A stretch of DNA of 40,624 bases, from NCBI GenBank assembly GCA_900199505.1, contig FZQV01000024.1, forward strand, positions 1 to 40,624, read 5' to 3'. Under the pieces are notes generated by a model that ran no database searches, had not been told where the DNA came from, and saw only the letters and a list, made by a program, of their open reading frames with translations. The stretch's first letter is position 1. The number at the start of each line of letters is the position of its first letter. Positions 17,516 to 25,872 of this stretch are shown here, in pieces. Both the position numbers and the translations under genes were made by a program. This DNA comes from Ruaniaceae bacterium KH17 (GTDB taxonomy: Bacteria; Actinomycetota; Actinomycetes; Actinomycetales; Actinomycetaceae).

Positions 17516-18195
17516 GACGGCGCCCCCTCCGGCAGGGACGCGCCTGTCCACCGGCGTTGCCGTACGGGCCGCGTCCACGGCAGCAGCACGCGGCCGGTCG
17601 CCACCAAGAGCCGATCGATCAGGAGCGCCAAGAGTGCCACCACAATGACCCCCACGAGTACCTCGTCGACGATTCGGCGCTGGAGGCCGTTGGTGAAGAG
17701 ATAGCCGAGGTTCGTGACGCCTGCCAAGATTCCGACTGTTGCGAGAGAGACGGTGCTGACGGCGGCCACGCGTAACCCCGCGAGGATCACCGGCCCGGCG
17801 AGGGGCAGATCAACCGCGAAGAATCGGCGCAGTTCGCCGTAGCCCATTGCGACGGCCGCCTGGCGAGCGGATGCATCCACCGAGTCGAGCCCATCCGTGA
17901 CGGCGCGCACGAGAATTGCGATTGCGTAGATCGTGAGCGCCACGATGAGGTTGACTTCGCTGGTGGCCGATATGCCGAGCAACGCGGGAAGGATCAGAAG
18001 GAGCGCCAGCGACGGGATCGTGAAGAGGAGCCCGGTGGCGGTCAGGAGAAATGATCGGAGCCAGTGGTACCGCCACGCGGCCCAACCGACTGGGAGGGAC
18101 AGGGCGAATCCCGCGGCAATGGCGAGCAGACTCTGCCGGAGGTGAATGGCCGTCAGAGAGCCGATCAGTTCGAGGTTGTCGAGCGTCCAGGACAT
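17512..18195 (-). CDS. Osmoprotectant ABC transporter permease (OpuCB-like)
   Basis: A 227-residue membrane permease, partner of the next one. It starts MSWTLDNLELIGSLTAIHLR, a typical OpuCB opening. It contains LLFTIPSLALLLILPALLGI and a coupling loop QAAVAMGYGELRRFFAVDLP near residues 120–139, and ends with Arg-rich residues. The ATG at 18195 is one base after the ATPase stop, so translation is coupled. Two permeases plus an ATPase and a lipoprotein are the standard OpuB/OpuC composition. Confidence 0.9.
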   Translation of the reverse strand: MSWTLDNLELIGSLTAIHLRQSLLAIAAGFALSLPVGWAAWRYHWLRSFLLTATGLLFTIPSLALLLILPALLGISATSEVNLIVALTIYAIAILVRAVTDGLDSVDASARQAAVAMGYGELRRFFAVDLPLAGPVILAGLRVAAVSTVSLATVGILAGVTNLGYLFTNGLQRRIVDEVLVGVIVVALLALLIDRLLVATGRVLLPWTRPVRQRRWTGASLPEGAPS

Positions 18196-18196
18196 C

Positions 18197-19018
18197 TCAC
18201 TGCCCGTCTTCCGCCAGGGTGCCGTGGATCCGGCCCTCGGCATCGACGAGTACGCGGCCATTCGGCGCCTCGGAGATCCACAGCTGGCGCTTCCCTCGGT
18301 CCGCACCGATGAACGCCGCCACGAAGTCGTTCGCTGGGGCGGAGATGATCTCGTTCGGCGTGCCCACCTGGAGCTTGCGGGCGCCTTGCGCCAGGATCAC
18401 CACCTCGTCGCCGAGGAGGAACGCCTCATCGATATCGTGGGTCACGAAGATGACGGTCTTGCCAAGCTCGCGTTGTAGCCGGATCAGTTCCTGTTGGAGC
18501 TCGGCTCGCACAATTGGATCCACGGCACCGAATGGCTCATCCATGAGCAGGATGTTCGGATCTGCGGCGAGACCGCGCGCCACACCCACCCGCTGTTGCT
18601 GCCCACCCGAGAGTTGACTCGGGTACCGGTCCGCCATCGCCGTTTCGAGCCCCACGAGTTCCATCAGTTCCAGCGCGCGGCGGCGGGCGTCCCTTCGCGG
18701 TACGCCGTTGAGCCGCGGCACGGTCGCCACGTTCTCGGCCACCGTGAGATGCGGCAGCAGGCCGGCGTTCTGCATCACGTATCCGATCCGGCGGCGCAAC
18801 TGCACGGGCGGCTCATTGGCCACGTCTTCGCCGTCGATCTCCACTGAGCCGGAGGTGGGTTCCACCATCCGATTGACCATCCGCAGCAGTGTCGTCTTGC
18901 CGCAACCCGAGGAGCCCACGAGCACCGTGGTCTGGTGGGAGGGCACCACAAGATCGAACTCGGACACCGCCGTGGTGCCCTCTGAGTACGTCTTGGTGAC
19001 CCTCCGAAACTCGATCAC
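18197..19018 (-). CDS. Osmoprotectant ABC transporter ATP-binding protein (OpuCA/ProV-like)
   Basis: A 273-residue ATPase that powers the osmoprotectant importer. Walker A GSSGCGKTT near residues 35–43, Q loop VMQNAGLLPHLTV, signature LSGGQQQRVGVARGL near 135–149, Walker B ILLMDEPFGAVDP and switch FVTHDIDEA are all present. The C-terminal 40 residues are shorter than the paired CBS domains of OpuCA, so ionic-strength sensing through CBS is not expected. The GTG at 19018 has AGAAGGGAG upstream. First gene of the four-gene operon, divergent from the oxidoreductase. Confidence 0.93.
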   Translation of the reverse strand: MIEFRRVTKTYSEGTTAVSEFDLVVPSHQTTVLVGSSGCGKTTLLRMVNRMVEPTSGSVEIDGEDVANEPPVQLRRRIGYVMQNAGLLPHLTVAENVATVPRLNGVPRRDARRRALELMELVGLETAMADRYPSQLSGGQQQRVGVARGLAADPNILLMDEPFGAVDPIVRAELQQELIRLQRELGKTVIFVTHDIDEAFLLGDEVVILAQGARKLQVGTPNEIISAPANDFVAAFIGADRGKRQLWISEAPNGRVLVDAEGRIHGTLAEDGQ

Positions 19019-19128
19019 TCGACCACTCCCTTCTGCCTATGTGGCGAGTAGCGCCCCTCGACACTGACACGGGGTCGGGCCAGAATCAACCCCCTTCCGC
19101 ACCCTTGCGGCGCGGGTCACGATGGAGT

Positions 19129-20541
19129 ATGGACCGCAATGAGAAGACTAAGAATGACGTCGATCTGATCGTCATCGGTGCCGGCGCCGTGGGTGAGAAT
19201 GTGGCGGATTACGCCACCAAACGTGGGATACGGGTGGCACTCGTCGAGTCCGATCTGGTGGGTGGCGAGTGCTCCTATTGGGCGTGCATGCCCTCGAAGG
19301 CCCTGCTGCGGAGCGGGCAGGCGCTACGGGCAGCACAACGCGTTGCCGGAGCGCGCGAGTCCGTCACCGGGCAGATTGATCCGGTGGCCGTGCTCGCACG
19401 GCGGGACTCCTTTACGAGCCATTGGGACGACGGCGGCCAGGTCGACTGGGTGAACGGCGCCGGAATCGAGTTGATCCGTGGGCGGGCCCGCCTGACTGGG
19501 CGAGGCCGGGTCGAGGTGGGTGATCGGACGTACTGTGCGAGCGCCGTCGCACTGGCGACGGGCTCGGTCCCGGCACTGCCCGAGATCGAGGGCCTCGCCG
19601 GAGCACATCCATGGGGGACGAAGGAGGCGACATCCGCGGATCATGTGCCGCCGCGGCTGATTGTGCTCGGAGGCGGGGTGGCGGGCACGGAGTTGGCGTG
19701 CGCGTTTGCGTCGCTCGGTTCCCAGGTGACGCTGCTCTCTCGCTCGGCCCTCCTCAAGAGTGAGGAACCGTTCGTGGGCGAACTCCTTGCCGACTCGCTT
19801 CGCGAGACGGGCGTGGACGTCCGGATCGGCGCGACGCCGTTCCGCGTGGTGCGGGGTTCGAGTGGCGTCGTTTCGGTCACTCTGGAGGACGGCTCTGCCC
19901 TCGAGGCCGAGGAACTCCTCGTCGCGACCGGCCGCCGCCCCCACACCGCCAATCTCGGGCTCGAGGAACTCGGGCTCGAGACCACGCTTGAGGTGGATGA
20001 CACCATGCTGGTGGCAGGAACGGACTGGCTCTACGCCGTCGGAGATGTCAATGGGCGCGCACTGCTCACCCATCAAGGGAAGTATCAGGCGCGTGCGGCG
20101 GGCGAGGCGATTGCTGCGCGGATTAAAGGCGAACCGGTGCAGGTTGAGCCGTGGGGTCCGCACGTCGCGACCGCCGATCACCGGGCCGTGCCGCACGTGG
20201 TGTTCACGGACCCTGAGGTCGCGAGCGTGGGACTCACGGAGGAGCGCGCTCGCGCGGAGAGACTGAGCGTACGCGGTGTCGAGTATGACCTCGGCGCGGT
20301 TGCCGGGGCAAGCCTGCACGCGGATGGGTATACCGGCCGCGCGAAGTTCGTGATCGACGTCGATCGGGGCGTGCTCGTTGGCGCCACGTTCGTGGGACAG
20401 GACGTGGCGGAGTTACTGCACACGGCGACGATCGCGATCGTCGGAGAGGTGCCGATCGAGCGACTGTGGCATGCGGTGCCGTCGTATCCGACGATCAGCG
20501 AGATCTGGCTGCGGCTCTTAGAAGAGTACGGGCGGCCGTAA
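19129..20541 (+). CDS. Pyridine nucleotide-disulfide oxidoreductase (mercuric reductase/lipoamide dehydrogenase-like)
   Basis: A 470-residue class I flavoprotein disulfide reductase. It has an FAD-binding VIGAGAVGENVA near residues 13–24, the redox-active pair in GGECSYWACMPSK (CxxxxC), an NAD(P) Rossmann motif VLGGGVAGTELA, a second FAD motif YAVGDVNG, and the C-terminal catalytic region HAVPSYPTISE. The latter has four residues between His and Pro-Thr, where classic enzymes read HxHPTxxE; the His and Glu are kept. Known relatives are annotated only broadly. No heavy-metal or dehydrogenase-complex genes are adjacent, so the substrate is open. The start at 19129 (MDRNEKTKND) is the likeliest; its ribosome-binding site is poor. 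Confidence 0.88.
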   Translation: MDRNEKTKNDVDLIVIGAGAVGENVADYATKRGIRVALVESDLVGGECSYWACMPSKALLRSGQALRAAQRVAGARESVTGQIDPVAVLARRDSFTSHWDDGGQVDWVNGAGIELIRGRARLTGRGRVEVGDRTYCASAVALATGSVPALPEIEGLAGAHPWGTKEATSADHVPPRLIVLGGGVAGTELACAFASLGSQVTLLSRSALLKSEEPFVGELLADSLRETGVDVRIGATPFRVVRGSSGVVSVTLEDGSALEAEELLVATGRRPHTANLGLEELGLETTLEVDDTMLVAGTDWLYAVGDVNGRALLTHQGKYQARAAGEAIAARIKGEPVQVEPWGPHVATADHRAVPHVVFTDPEVASVGLTEERARAERLSVRGVEYDLGAVAGASLHADGYTGRAKFVIDVDRGVLVGATFVGQDVAELLHTATIAIVGEVPIERLWHAVPSYPTISEIWLRLLEEYGRP

Positions 20542-20557
20542 TGCTCTCGAGCGGAAA

Positions 20558-21793
20558 TCAGGCCGAACGCTCCACGCCGTCGGGCTGAGAAGTCGCGTCC
20601 AGTCCGGACTCGCGCATTGACCGCACGATCGGAACTTGCGCGGCCGTGAGCGCCACGATGGCCAGCATCGCGACCAGCGGGCCACTGGTGGCCGCGGTCA
20701 GCCCCTCGAACAAGAGCACGAAGAGGATGCCGGAGACCTGACCCGCCATCAATACGAGCCCGAGCGAGGTGCCCTCGTGCACGGGGTAGGCCACCTCGGT
20801 GCCGTGCTGGAAGAGGATCGGCGCCACGCCCATGATCGAGAAGCCGGCGATGGCCCCAATCACCACCAGTACCGGGAACGAGTCGATGAATGCGAAGCCG
20901 AGATACGCGAGGGTCAGCAGGCTGAGCGCCATCACGAAGAAGGGAATCCGGACGCGGCGGGAGTCGGAGATGATCGGCAGGACGACGGCGCCCACCACCC
21001 CTGCGAGGACGAAGACGGCCCCGATCACGCCGGCCTGGGCGGAGGTGAGGTGGACGAGGATCGATTCGAGCACGGTGAGGATCGTGTTGAAGATGCCCAT
21101 CGAGAGGAAGCAGACGATCAGCACGCGCACGTAGGCGCCGTTGCGGAAGAGCCGGGCGAACATGGCGGCGGAGAAGGTCTCGCCCTCGACCGCCGGGCCC
21201 GGCGGGGGTACGGCGGGACGCTCGCGAGTGAGCGCGATCGAGACCACGGCGGAGACGCACGCGATGGCCGCGTAGATCCACATCATCTGCGGGATACCGT
21301 GAGACTCAACGAGGATTGGTGAGAGCAGCATCGGGATCGCGAACCCAACGTACTGGGCCATCGTGAGGATGCCGGCCGCCGTCGAGCGCTCTTCAATCGG
21401 GAACCAGTTCGCGGGGACTTTCGTGGAGATGTTGAGCAGGAACGGCTGGCCGAGAGCGATCAGGAACTGGGCGATGAGGACGATCGTGAAGTTGTCGGCG
21501 AACGCGGCGCGGGTGAGCCCGAAGGCGGCCGTGAGGAGCGCGCCCACGATCAGTGAGGGGCGGAAGCCGAAGCGGTCGATCGCCCAGGCGGCGGGAATCG
21601 AGAACGCGATAAACATGATCATGTAGCTGATCGAGAGGAGGTCGATCGAGGTGGCGGACACGCCGTAGAACTGTTGCGCCACACTGCTCACAGGGGCGAT
21701 CGAGAGCCACATGATCTCGGTCGAGATGATCATCGGGAAGACCGCGAACAGTACCACCCAGCGGTAACGCGTCACTGCGGTTGTGCCTGTCAT
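20558..21793 (-). CDS. Major facilitator superfamily transporter
   Basis: A 411-residue protein with about 12 membrane segments and a short central loop (about 195–215, Pro-rich). The MFS signature AWAIDRFGFRPSLIVGALL follows the second segment. The pattern FPMIISTEIMWLSIAPV and NWFPIEERSTAAGIL resembles the FLVCR/NarK-like subgroup. The ATG has AGAGGGGG about 7 bases upstream. It converges on the oxidoreductase with only 16 bp between stops. The substrate cannot be predicted. Confidence 0.88.
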   Translation of the reverse strand: MTGTTAVTRYRWVVLFAVFPMIISTEIMWLSIAPVSSVAQQFYGVSATSIDLLSISYMIMFIAFSIPAAWAIDRFGFRPSLIVGALLTAAFGLTRAAFADNFTIVLIAQFLIALGQPFLLNISTKVPANWFPIEERSTAAGILTMAQYVGFAIPMLLSPILVESHGIPQMMWIYAAIACVSAVVSIALTRERPAVPPPGPAVEGETFSAAMFARLFRNGAYVRVLIVCFLSMGIFNTILTVLESILVHLTSAQAGVIGAVFVLAGVVGAVVLPIISDSRRVRIPFFVMALSLLTLAYLGFAFIDSFPVLVVIGAIAGFSIMGVAPILFQHGTEVAYPVHEGTSLGLVLMAGQVSGILFVLLFEGLTAATSGPLVAMLAIVALTAAQVPIVRSMRESGLDATSQPDGVERSA

Positions 21794-21917
21794 GGAGCCC
21801 CCTCTGAGCGGCGGTGCTGGGCCGCGTCGATGCGTGCGCTGGCGCCCATGCTACTCGCGTGATGGAGGCTCTGACGCGCGATTGCGCTGGCATACCTCAC
21901 CAGGCCGCCCGCACCGC

Positions 21918-22017
21918 GAGCCATGCCTGATTTCATTTACCTCACGGCCACGGGACGTACCAGATCATGCACGGCTCGACGCCATCCGCCCACGGCGACC
22001 CATCGCCGTCGGGCAAG
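21918..22017. repeat. Dispersed ~100-bp palindromic repeat, copy 2
   Basis: Counterpart of 15696–15795. Arms GAGCCATGCCTGAT (21918–21931) and ATCATGCACGGCTC (21964–21977) pair with two mismatches. Shared blocks include GGGACGTACCAGATCATGCA and GGCTCGACGCCA, ending ATCGCCGTCGGGCAAG. It lies between the MFS gene start and a broken PIN-domain gene. Confidence 0.8.
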
Positions 22018-22065
22018 GGAACCGCATCGCTCCGAAGTCGGGCCACGGGTACGGCCCGACGGCGC

Positions 22066-22377
22066 TCACGGCTCTTCCGCGACAACCCCCGGGAGATCGC
22101 CGAACCGTGCGGCGGCATCACGGGAGATGAGGATGCGCCCCGTCTCCAGTGCGTGCGCCGCGATGATCAAATCAAGCGCACCTCGCGGCCGCCCGGTCCG
22201 TTTCACGTGCGCAATCAGCCGAGCGTGATGGTCAGCCGTTCGCTCCGTGTAGTCGATGATCTCGGCCCACCCTTGGGTATCACTAACGTGTAGTTGTGTT
22301 GGCGCGCCAGCACCCTGGGACTCCAACACAACTACCACTAACTTGTTCCACACGAGAAGCTGCGGCGGTTCACGCAT
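22066..22377 (-). pseudogene. 5'-truncated VapC-like PIN-domain toxin
   Basis: The last 70 or so codons read as the C-terminal half of a PIN-domain ribonuclease: RGALDLIIAAHALETGRILISRDAAARFGDLPGV, given here in parts as DLIIAAHAL (acidic active-site Asp) and LISRDAAARF (second acidic site). The family's N-terminal half, with its first catalytic Asp, is missing. In its place the frame runs through a palindromic element (22290–22335). The open frame from an ATG at 22377 would add about 30 unrelated residues. No antitoxin is adjacent. Probably a dead toxin gene. Confidence 0.7.
22290..22335. repeat. Palindromic element, family 2 copy 1
   Basis: Perfect 13-bp inverted repeat GTAGTTGTGTTGG (22290–22302) and CCAACACAACTAC (22323–22335) around GCGCGCCAGCACCCTGG. 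The reverse complement of 39964–40017 shows the same plan (GTTGGCGCGCCAG core and CAAC-type arms). It abuts the point where the PIN homology stops. Confidence 0.75.
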
Positions 22378-22478
22378 GAACCCGCTCGGGGGCGCCTTCA
22401 GTATTGACGCGGGCTATCGCGTGCCGGGGCGGTCGTGGTGGCCGCAGGAGAAGATCACCGAGAGCGATGTGGCGTCAC

Positions 22479-22808
22479 TCAGGTCGCGATGCCGAGGAAG
22501 AGCATCAGCAGTCGCTCAACCTCGACAAGTTGTGTCGAGGAGACCCTGCCAATCTTCCGGCCCACGCTGCTGCGCCGTACGGTAGTGAGCTTGTCAACCA
22601 TCACCCAGGACATCTCACCGAGCCCCGAAACCCGATCCGGCTCAATCTGCATTCGTAGCAGTGGGGCCTCAACGTAGTGGCTCGTCATTGGCAACACGGT
22701 AACGGAGTCGGTATCCCCGAAGAGGTCATCCTGAATGATCAGCGCAGGTCTCGGCTTGCTTGCATAGACACCACCAGCGACCGTCCAGATCTCACCACGC
22801 ACAGTCAC
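22479..22808 (-). CDS. MazF/PemK-family endoribonuclease toxin
   Basis: A 109-residue toxin that cleaves mRNA at short specific sequences. RGEIWTVAGG at the N terminus and SKPRPALIIQDDLFG near residues 17–31 carry the basic catalytic face. MSWVMVDKLTTVRRSSVG near 67–84 and the final KIGRVSSTQLVEVERLL match the family to its end. Its start overlaps the antitoxin stop by 4 bp, giving a complete operon. Cleavage specificity cannot be read from the sequence. Confidence 0.92.
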   Translation of the reverse strand: MTVRGEIWTVAGGVYASKPRPALIIQDDLFGDTDSVTVLPMTSHYVEAPLLRMQIEPDRVSGLGEMSWVMVDKLTTVRRSSVGRKIGRVSSTQLVEVERLLMLFLGIAT

Positions 22809-23008
22809 TCATCCCAGGAGACAGTGATGGCTTCGATGAAATCCTGGTCGTCGAACTGCGCATCAGCCTGCGCCACACGTGCCGCCTGCCGTGCCGCTTC
22901 TCGGTCGAATCCTTCTCGCCGCGTGTCCGGCACCCATACTTGTACCGGGCGGAAACCCTGCGCGCGCATGCGTTCCCGGTAGTCCTGGACTCGTTGCCGC
23001 ACGCTCAT
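22805..23008 (-). CDS. MazE-family antitoxin (DUF3018 type)
   Basis: A 67-residue antitoxin, first gene of the pair. The pattern RVQDYRERMRAQGFRPVQVW followed by VPDTRREGF is typical of the DUF3018 antitoxins that accompany MazF toxins. It is charged at the C terminus, where it should wrap the toxin. It overlaps mazF by 4 bp. A perfect palindrome lies 8 bp upstream of the ATG and probably serves autoregulation by the toxin–antitoxin complex. Confidence 0.88.
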   Translation of the reverse strand: MSVRQRVQDYRERMRAQGFRPVQVWVPDTRREGFDREAARQAARVAQADAQFDDQDFIEAITVSWDE

Positions 23009-23016
23009 GGCACCAT

Positions 23017-23028
23017 GTTACATGTAAC
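23017..23028 (-). promoter_or_regulatory. Palindromic operator upstream of mazE
   Basis: GTTACATGTAAC, a perfect 12-bp palindrome, ends 8 bp before the antitoxin ATG. Position and symmetry fit the autoregulatory operators of type II toxin–antitoxin operons. The TAACAT within and beyond it could be a -10 element for a nearly leaderless mRNA. Confidence 0.5.
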
Positions 23029-23047
23029 GCTCCTGGTGTGGAAGCCC

Positions 23048-24448
23048 CTATTCCGGGTCGCCACCCTCAAGCTCGGCGAACCGCGCCTTCATCGTGGGAT
23101 TGCCGCGTGTGAGCTTCTTGATCGAGACGTCCTGCGCCTTGTCGTTCGCGAGCCGCAGCTGATTCTCGGACCGCGTGAGCGCGTCCTTCACCTTCTGCAT
23201 TCGCTTGATGGACTCGTCAATCTCCTTGATCGCTGTCTGGAAGTGCCCAGCCGCGAGTTCGTAGTTCCGCGCGAACCCGGTCTTGAACGTCTCCAGCGAC
23301 TCCTCGAAGTTCGTGATGTCGATGTTCTGCGCGCGCACCTGCGCGAGTTCGGCCTTGTAGGCGGCAGCACTCAGCCCGGCGTTGCGCAGGAGCGTGATGA
23401 TCTGGATAAAGAACTGCGGCCGCACCACGTACATCTTGGGGTAGCGGTGCGAAACGTCCACGATCCCCACGTTGTACAACTCACTCTCGGGTTCGAGGAG
23501 CGAGACGAGCACGGCATACTCGCAGCCCTTTTCGTTGCGGTCTTTGTCGAGTTCGCGAAGGAAGTCTTCGTTCTTCTTCTTGGTCGCGGTGGTCTCGTTC
23601 TCGTTCTTCATCTCGAACATGATCGAGACGATCTCGGTCCCCGCCTCATCGAAGTCGCGGAAGATGTAGTCGCCCTTGGAGCCGCTGGAGGCGTCGTTGT
23701 CCTTCTCGAAGTATGCGCGCGGGAAGCCCATCGAACGTAGCTGGTTGAATTGGATCTCGCAGTGCTGCTCGAGGGTCTCGCCGACCATCTTCGTCGAGAG
23801 CCGCGCTTTCATGTCCTTGAGCCGCTCAATCGCGTCTTCACGGATCGCGATCTCCTTCTGAAAGCTCTCGGTGAGCGACTTCTCGGCGAGGTGGCGTTCC
23901 ATCTCGGCCTGCTCGAGCTTGGACTTGAGCTGGTCCCGTTCCTTCTCCACCGCACTCACCGCTTCGGTGAGCTGGAGCTTCTGCCCGACGGCGGCCTTGT
24001 CCAGTTCCGCTTGGAGGCCCCGGATCGTTGCATCCTTGTCGGCGGCCTGCTTCTGCAGTTCGGTGGCGAGTTTGGCTTCGGCGAGCTGTGCCTGGTTCTC
24101 CTTGTCCGCCATCGCCTGCGCCAGGAGGTGCTTCACCTCGTCGCGCTCCTTCTCAACGGTTGCCAGCGCATCCTTGACCGCCATCTCCTGAGCCAGCCGA
24201 CCGCCGTCGACCAAAGCTTGAAGCTTCTGGATCTCGGCGTCCTTGGCTGCGGCGGCCTTCTCGAGCTCACTCTTCGCCTTCGCCTCGGCAACCTCGAGTG
24301 CGGACGCCTTGTCCTTGGCGGCGAACTCGAGACGCTCATGCAGCGCGCTCTCGAACTCGCGATCGCGCACCTGCTTCACGATGTCGGCGTAGCCCGCCTC
24401 ATCAATCGTAAACGCCTTGCCGCAGTGCGGGCACCGAACCTCGTTCAC
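23048..24448 (-). CDS. DUF2130 protein: zinc finger, coiled coil and restriction-endonuclease-like domain
   Basis: A 466-residue cytoplasmic protein. It opens with [10 protein letters not shown], a treble-clef-like CxxC site, followed by a long Ala/Glu/Lys-rich coiled coil (about 20–220). The DUF2130 domain (about 225–385) has [12 protein letters not shown] and [11 protein letters not shown]: a Gly-Asp and an E-x-K arrangement typical of the PD-(D/E)XK nuclease fold. A second coiled coil ends the protein. The GTG at 24448 is chosen because GGAGG precedes it by about 5 bases; a TTG four codons earlier overlaps that site. Function is not established. Its place among toxin and restriction genes suggests a nucleic-acid-related role. 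Confidence 0.88.
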   Translation of the reverse strand: MNEVRCPHCGKAFTIDEAGYADIVKQVRDREFESALHERLEFAAKDKASALEVAEAKAKSELEKAAAAKDAEIQKLQALVDGGRLAQEMAVKDALATVEKERDEVKHLLAQAMADKENQAQLAEAKLATELQKQAADKDATIRGLQAELDKAAVGQKLQLTEAVSAVEKERDQLKSKLEQAEMERHLAEKSLTESFQKEIAIREDAIERLKDMKARLSTKMVGETLEQHCEIQFNQLRSMGFPRAYFEKDNDASSGSKGDYIFRDFDEAGTEIVSIMFEMKNENETTATKKKNEDFLRELDKDRNEKGCEYAVLVSLLEPESELYNVGIVDVSHRYPKMYVVRPQFFIQIITLLRNAGLSAAAYKAELAQVRAQNIDITNFEESLETFKTGFARNYELAAGHFQTAIKEIDESIKRMQKVKDALTRSENQLRLANDKAQDVSIKKLTRGNPTMKARFAELEGGDPE

Positions 24449-24577
24449 GGAAACCTCCAACCCTCGCTTACGTTCCTATCACGTGAGGGCGACGCGGTTC
24501 AGTCTGTTGATCGAGTCGCGGCGCATTGCGACACCTCACGGCGCTACGATTTCCGCGCGACAGCGCCGGGGAACCTT

Positions 24578-25474
24578 TCAGCGGCGGCGCAGATCGAACG
24601 TGGAGAGAGGCTCGGGCCCAGCCACGACGCGGCGAGTCACCTGGAGGAGCGCGTCCTCATTCGGGTCAACGCGCCACCGGACGAGCGCGATGGTACCGTC
24701 CGAGATCTCGATACCGGTGATGTGCGACGGGTAGACGCAACTTCCCGAGTTGAAGTACGGCATCGCGTCGTCACGTGGAAACTTCTCGCGGTGGGTGTGG
24801 CCACAGATCAACGCGACCCGGTTCTCGCTGATCCACTTCACATAGTTTCGCTCCACCTTGTGGCGCTTCTCCGAGTTCGCCGTCGGGCTCGAGGGGCTGT
24901 GCATCCCGAACGTGTGCGCGTACCTCCAGAACCTCCGTAACATGAACCGGCTGGCGCGCCACGCCTGATCGTTGGGGAAGTCACCCTGGTGCCCGTGGAC
25001 CAGGAGGATGTCCTGACCCGTCTCTCGGTGCCGGAACACAACCGCCTCCACCGGCTCCAGCCCTTCAAAGAACGGCTCCTGCTCGCCGGTGATCGCATTC
25101 TTGGTGGTCCAGAAATGCTCTCGCACATAGCTAGGATCCTGAAACACGAAATCGTGGTTGCCCCACATCCGGATGAATCTTCCCGCACGGTGAAATGGAA
25201 GCAGATGCGTCCACACTGCACGGTTTGCCCTGATGATGTGCTTGGGTTTGTGTTCCCAGAGCTCGTCGCCGTCGCCGGCTTCCACGTAGGTGAAGCCGTT
25301 CTTCCAGTAGTAGTTGAGTGCGGCAACGTACGTGTTCTTGTTCTTCAGGAACTCGTCGGACCTCGAGCCGTCTCCGCGGTGGCAGTCACTCATGATGATG
25401 TAGCGAGAGGTGTCGTCGATCAGCTCGATACGAGCTGCTCTGTAAGCCTCCGTCAGACGAGGATTGGTCTTCAC
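24578..25474 (-). CDS. Calcineurin-like metallophosphoesterase
   Basis: A 298-residue binuclear metal hydrolase. All motifs are present: D-x-H in IIMSDCHRGDG (about 28–36), Asp in EAGDGDELWE, GNHD near 105–108, HGH in LLVHGHQGD, and GHTH in LICGHTHREKF. A GTG at 25474 is preferred because GGAG precedes it by 8 bases; an ATG 12 codons upstream has no ribosome-binding site. The LVHGHQGDF and GHTHREKF pattern resembles UDP-2,3-diacylglucosamine hydrolase-like and YfcE-like families, but no lipid A is expected here. Substrate unknown. It lies 129 bp from the DUF2130 gene, on the same strand. Confidence 0.87.
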   Translation of the reverse strand: MKTNPRLTEAYRAARIELIDDTSRYIIMSDCHRGDGSRSDEFLKNKNTYVAALNYYWKNGFTYVEAGDGDELWEHKPKHIIRANRAVWTHLLPFHRAGRFIRMWGNHDFVFQDPSYVREHFWTTKNAITGEQEPFFEGLEPVEAVVFRHRETGQDILLVHGHQGDFPNDQAWRASRFMLRRFWRYAHTFGMHSPSSPTANSEKRHKVERNYVKWISENRVALICGHTHREKFPRDDAMPYFNSGSCVYPSHITGIEISDGTIALVRWRVDPNEDALLQVTRRVVAGPEPLSTFDLRRR

Positions 25475-25564
25475 AGAAATCACTCCAGAAAGCTTGGGTC
25501 CGTCGATCATACGCCGGTGAGCGGTGAGCGTCCTGAGTTCCAGCCCGGGCTCCGCGCCGGCGCA

Positions 25565-25735
25565 CTACTGCAACTGTGGCGTGACAATGGTGAGGCCTGG
25601 ATAGTCCTCGAAGTCGCCCGAGTTGAGTGTGCAGAGCTGTGCACCCGAGGTCACGGTCGCGGCAGCGATGTAGGCATCATTGACCGAGATGGTCCGGCCA
25701 GTTGCTCTGAGGTTGGCAACGCCTCGCGCGATCGT
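25565..25735 (-). pseudogene. Second VapC/PIN remnant, C-terminal part only
   Basis: A 56-codon open fragment bounded upstream by TGA (25736–25738) that reads as the C-terminal third of a PIN toxin: SVNDAYIAAATVTSGAQLCT with the conserved Asp, then LNSGDFEDYPGLTIVTP and a stop. There is no start codon and no N-terminal half. Just beyond the break the plus strand reads ACTACTACCAATCTCTTTCA, similar to the sequence beside the other PIN remnant at about 22331–22351. Confidence 0.65.
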
Positions 25736-25872
25736 TCATATCACTACTACCAATCTCTTTCACTGGTGTGGAGTAGTACAAGACTCTCCTTCAACACATC
25801 GCCAGTCGCCTCTCGCTCTGGGAGGCCAACCGCGAGCGCGACGCCGGCAGCAGGGTGTGTCAGGGTAAGGAG

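Noticed and set aside
15837-19018. Metal or amino-acid ABC importer instead of an osmoprotectant system
   Set aside because: Two OpuC-type permeases with an OpuAC-type lipoprotein and ProV-like ATPase fit only the osmoprotectant class.
22378-22478. Plus-strand frame with RSWWPQEKITESDVA as a gene fragment
   Set aside because: No family recognised, no start signal, and it runs into antisense of mazF; cannot be supported.
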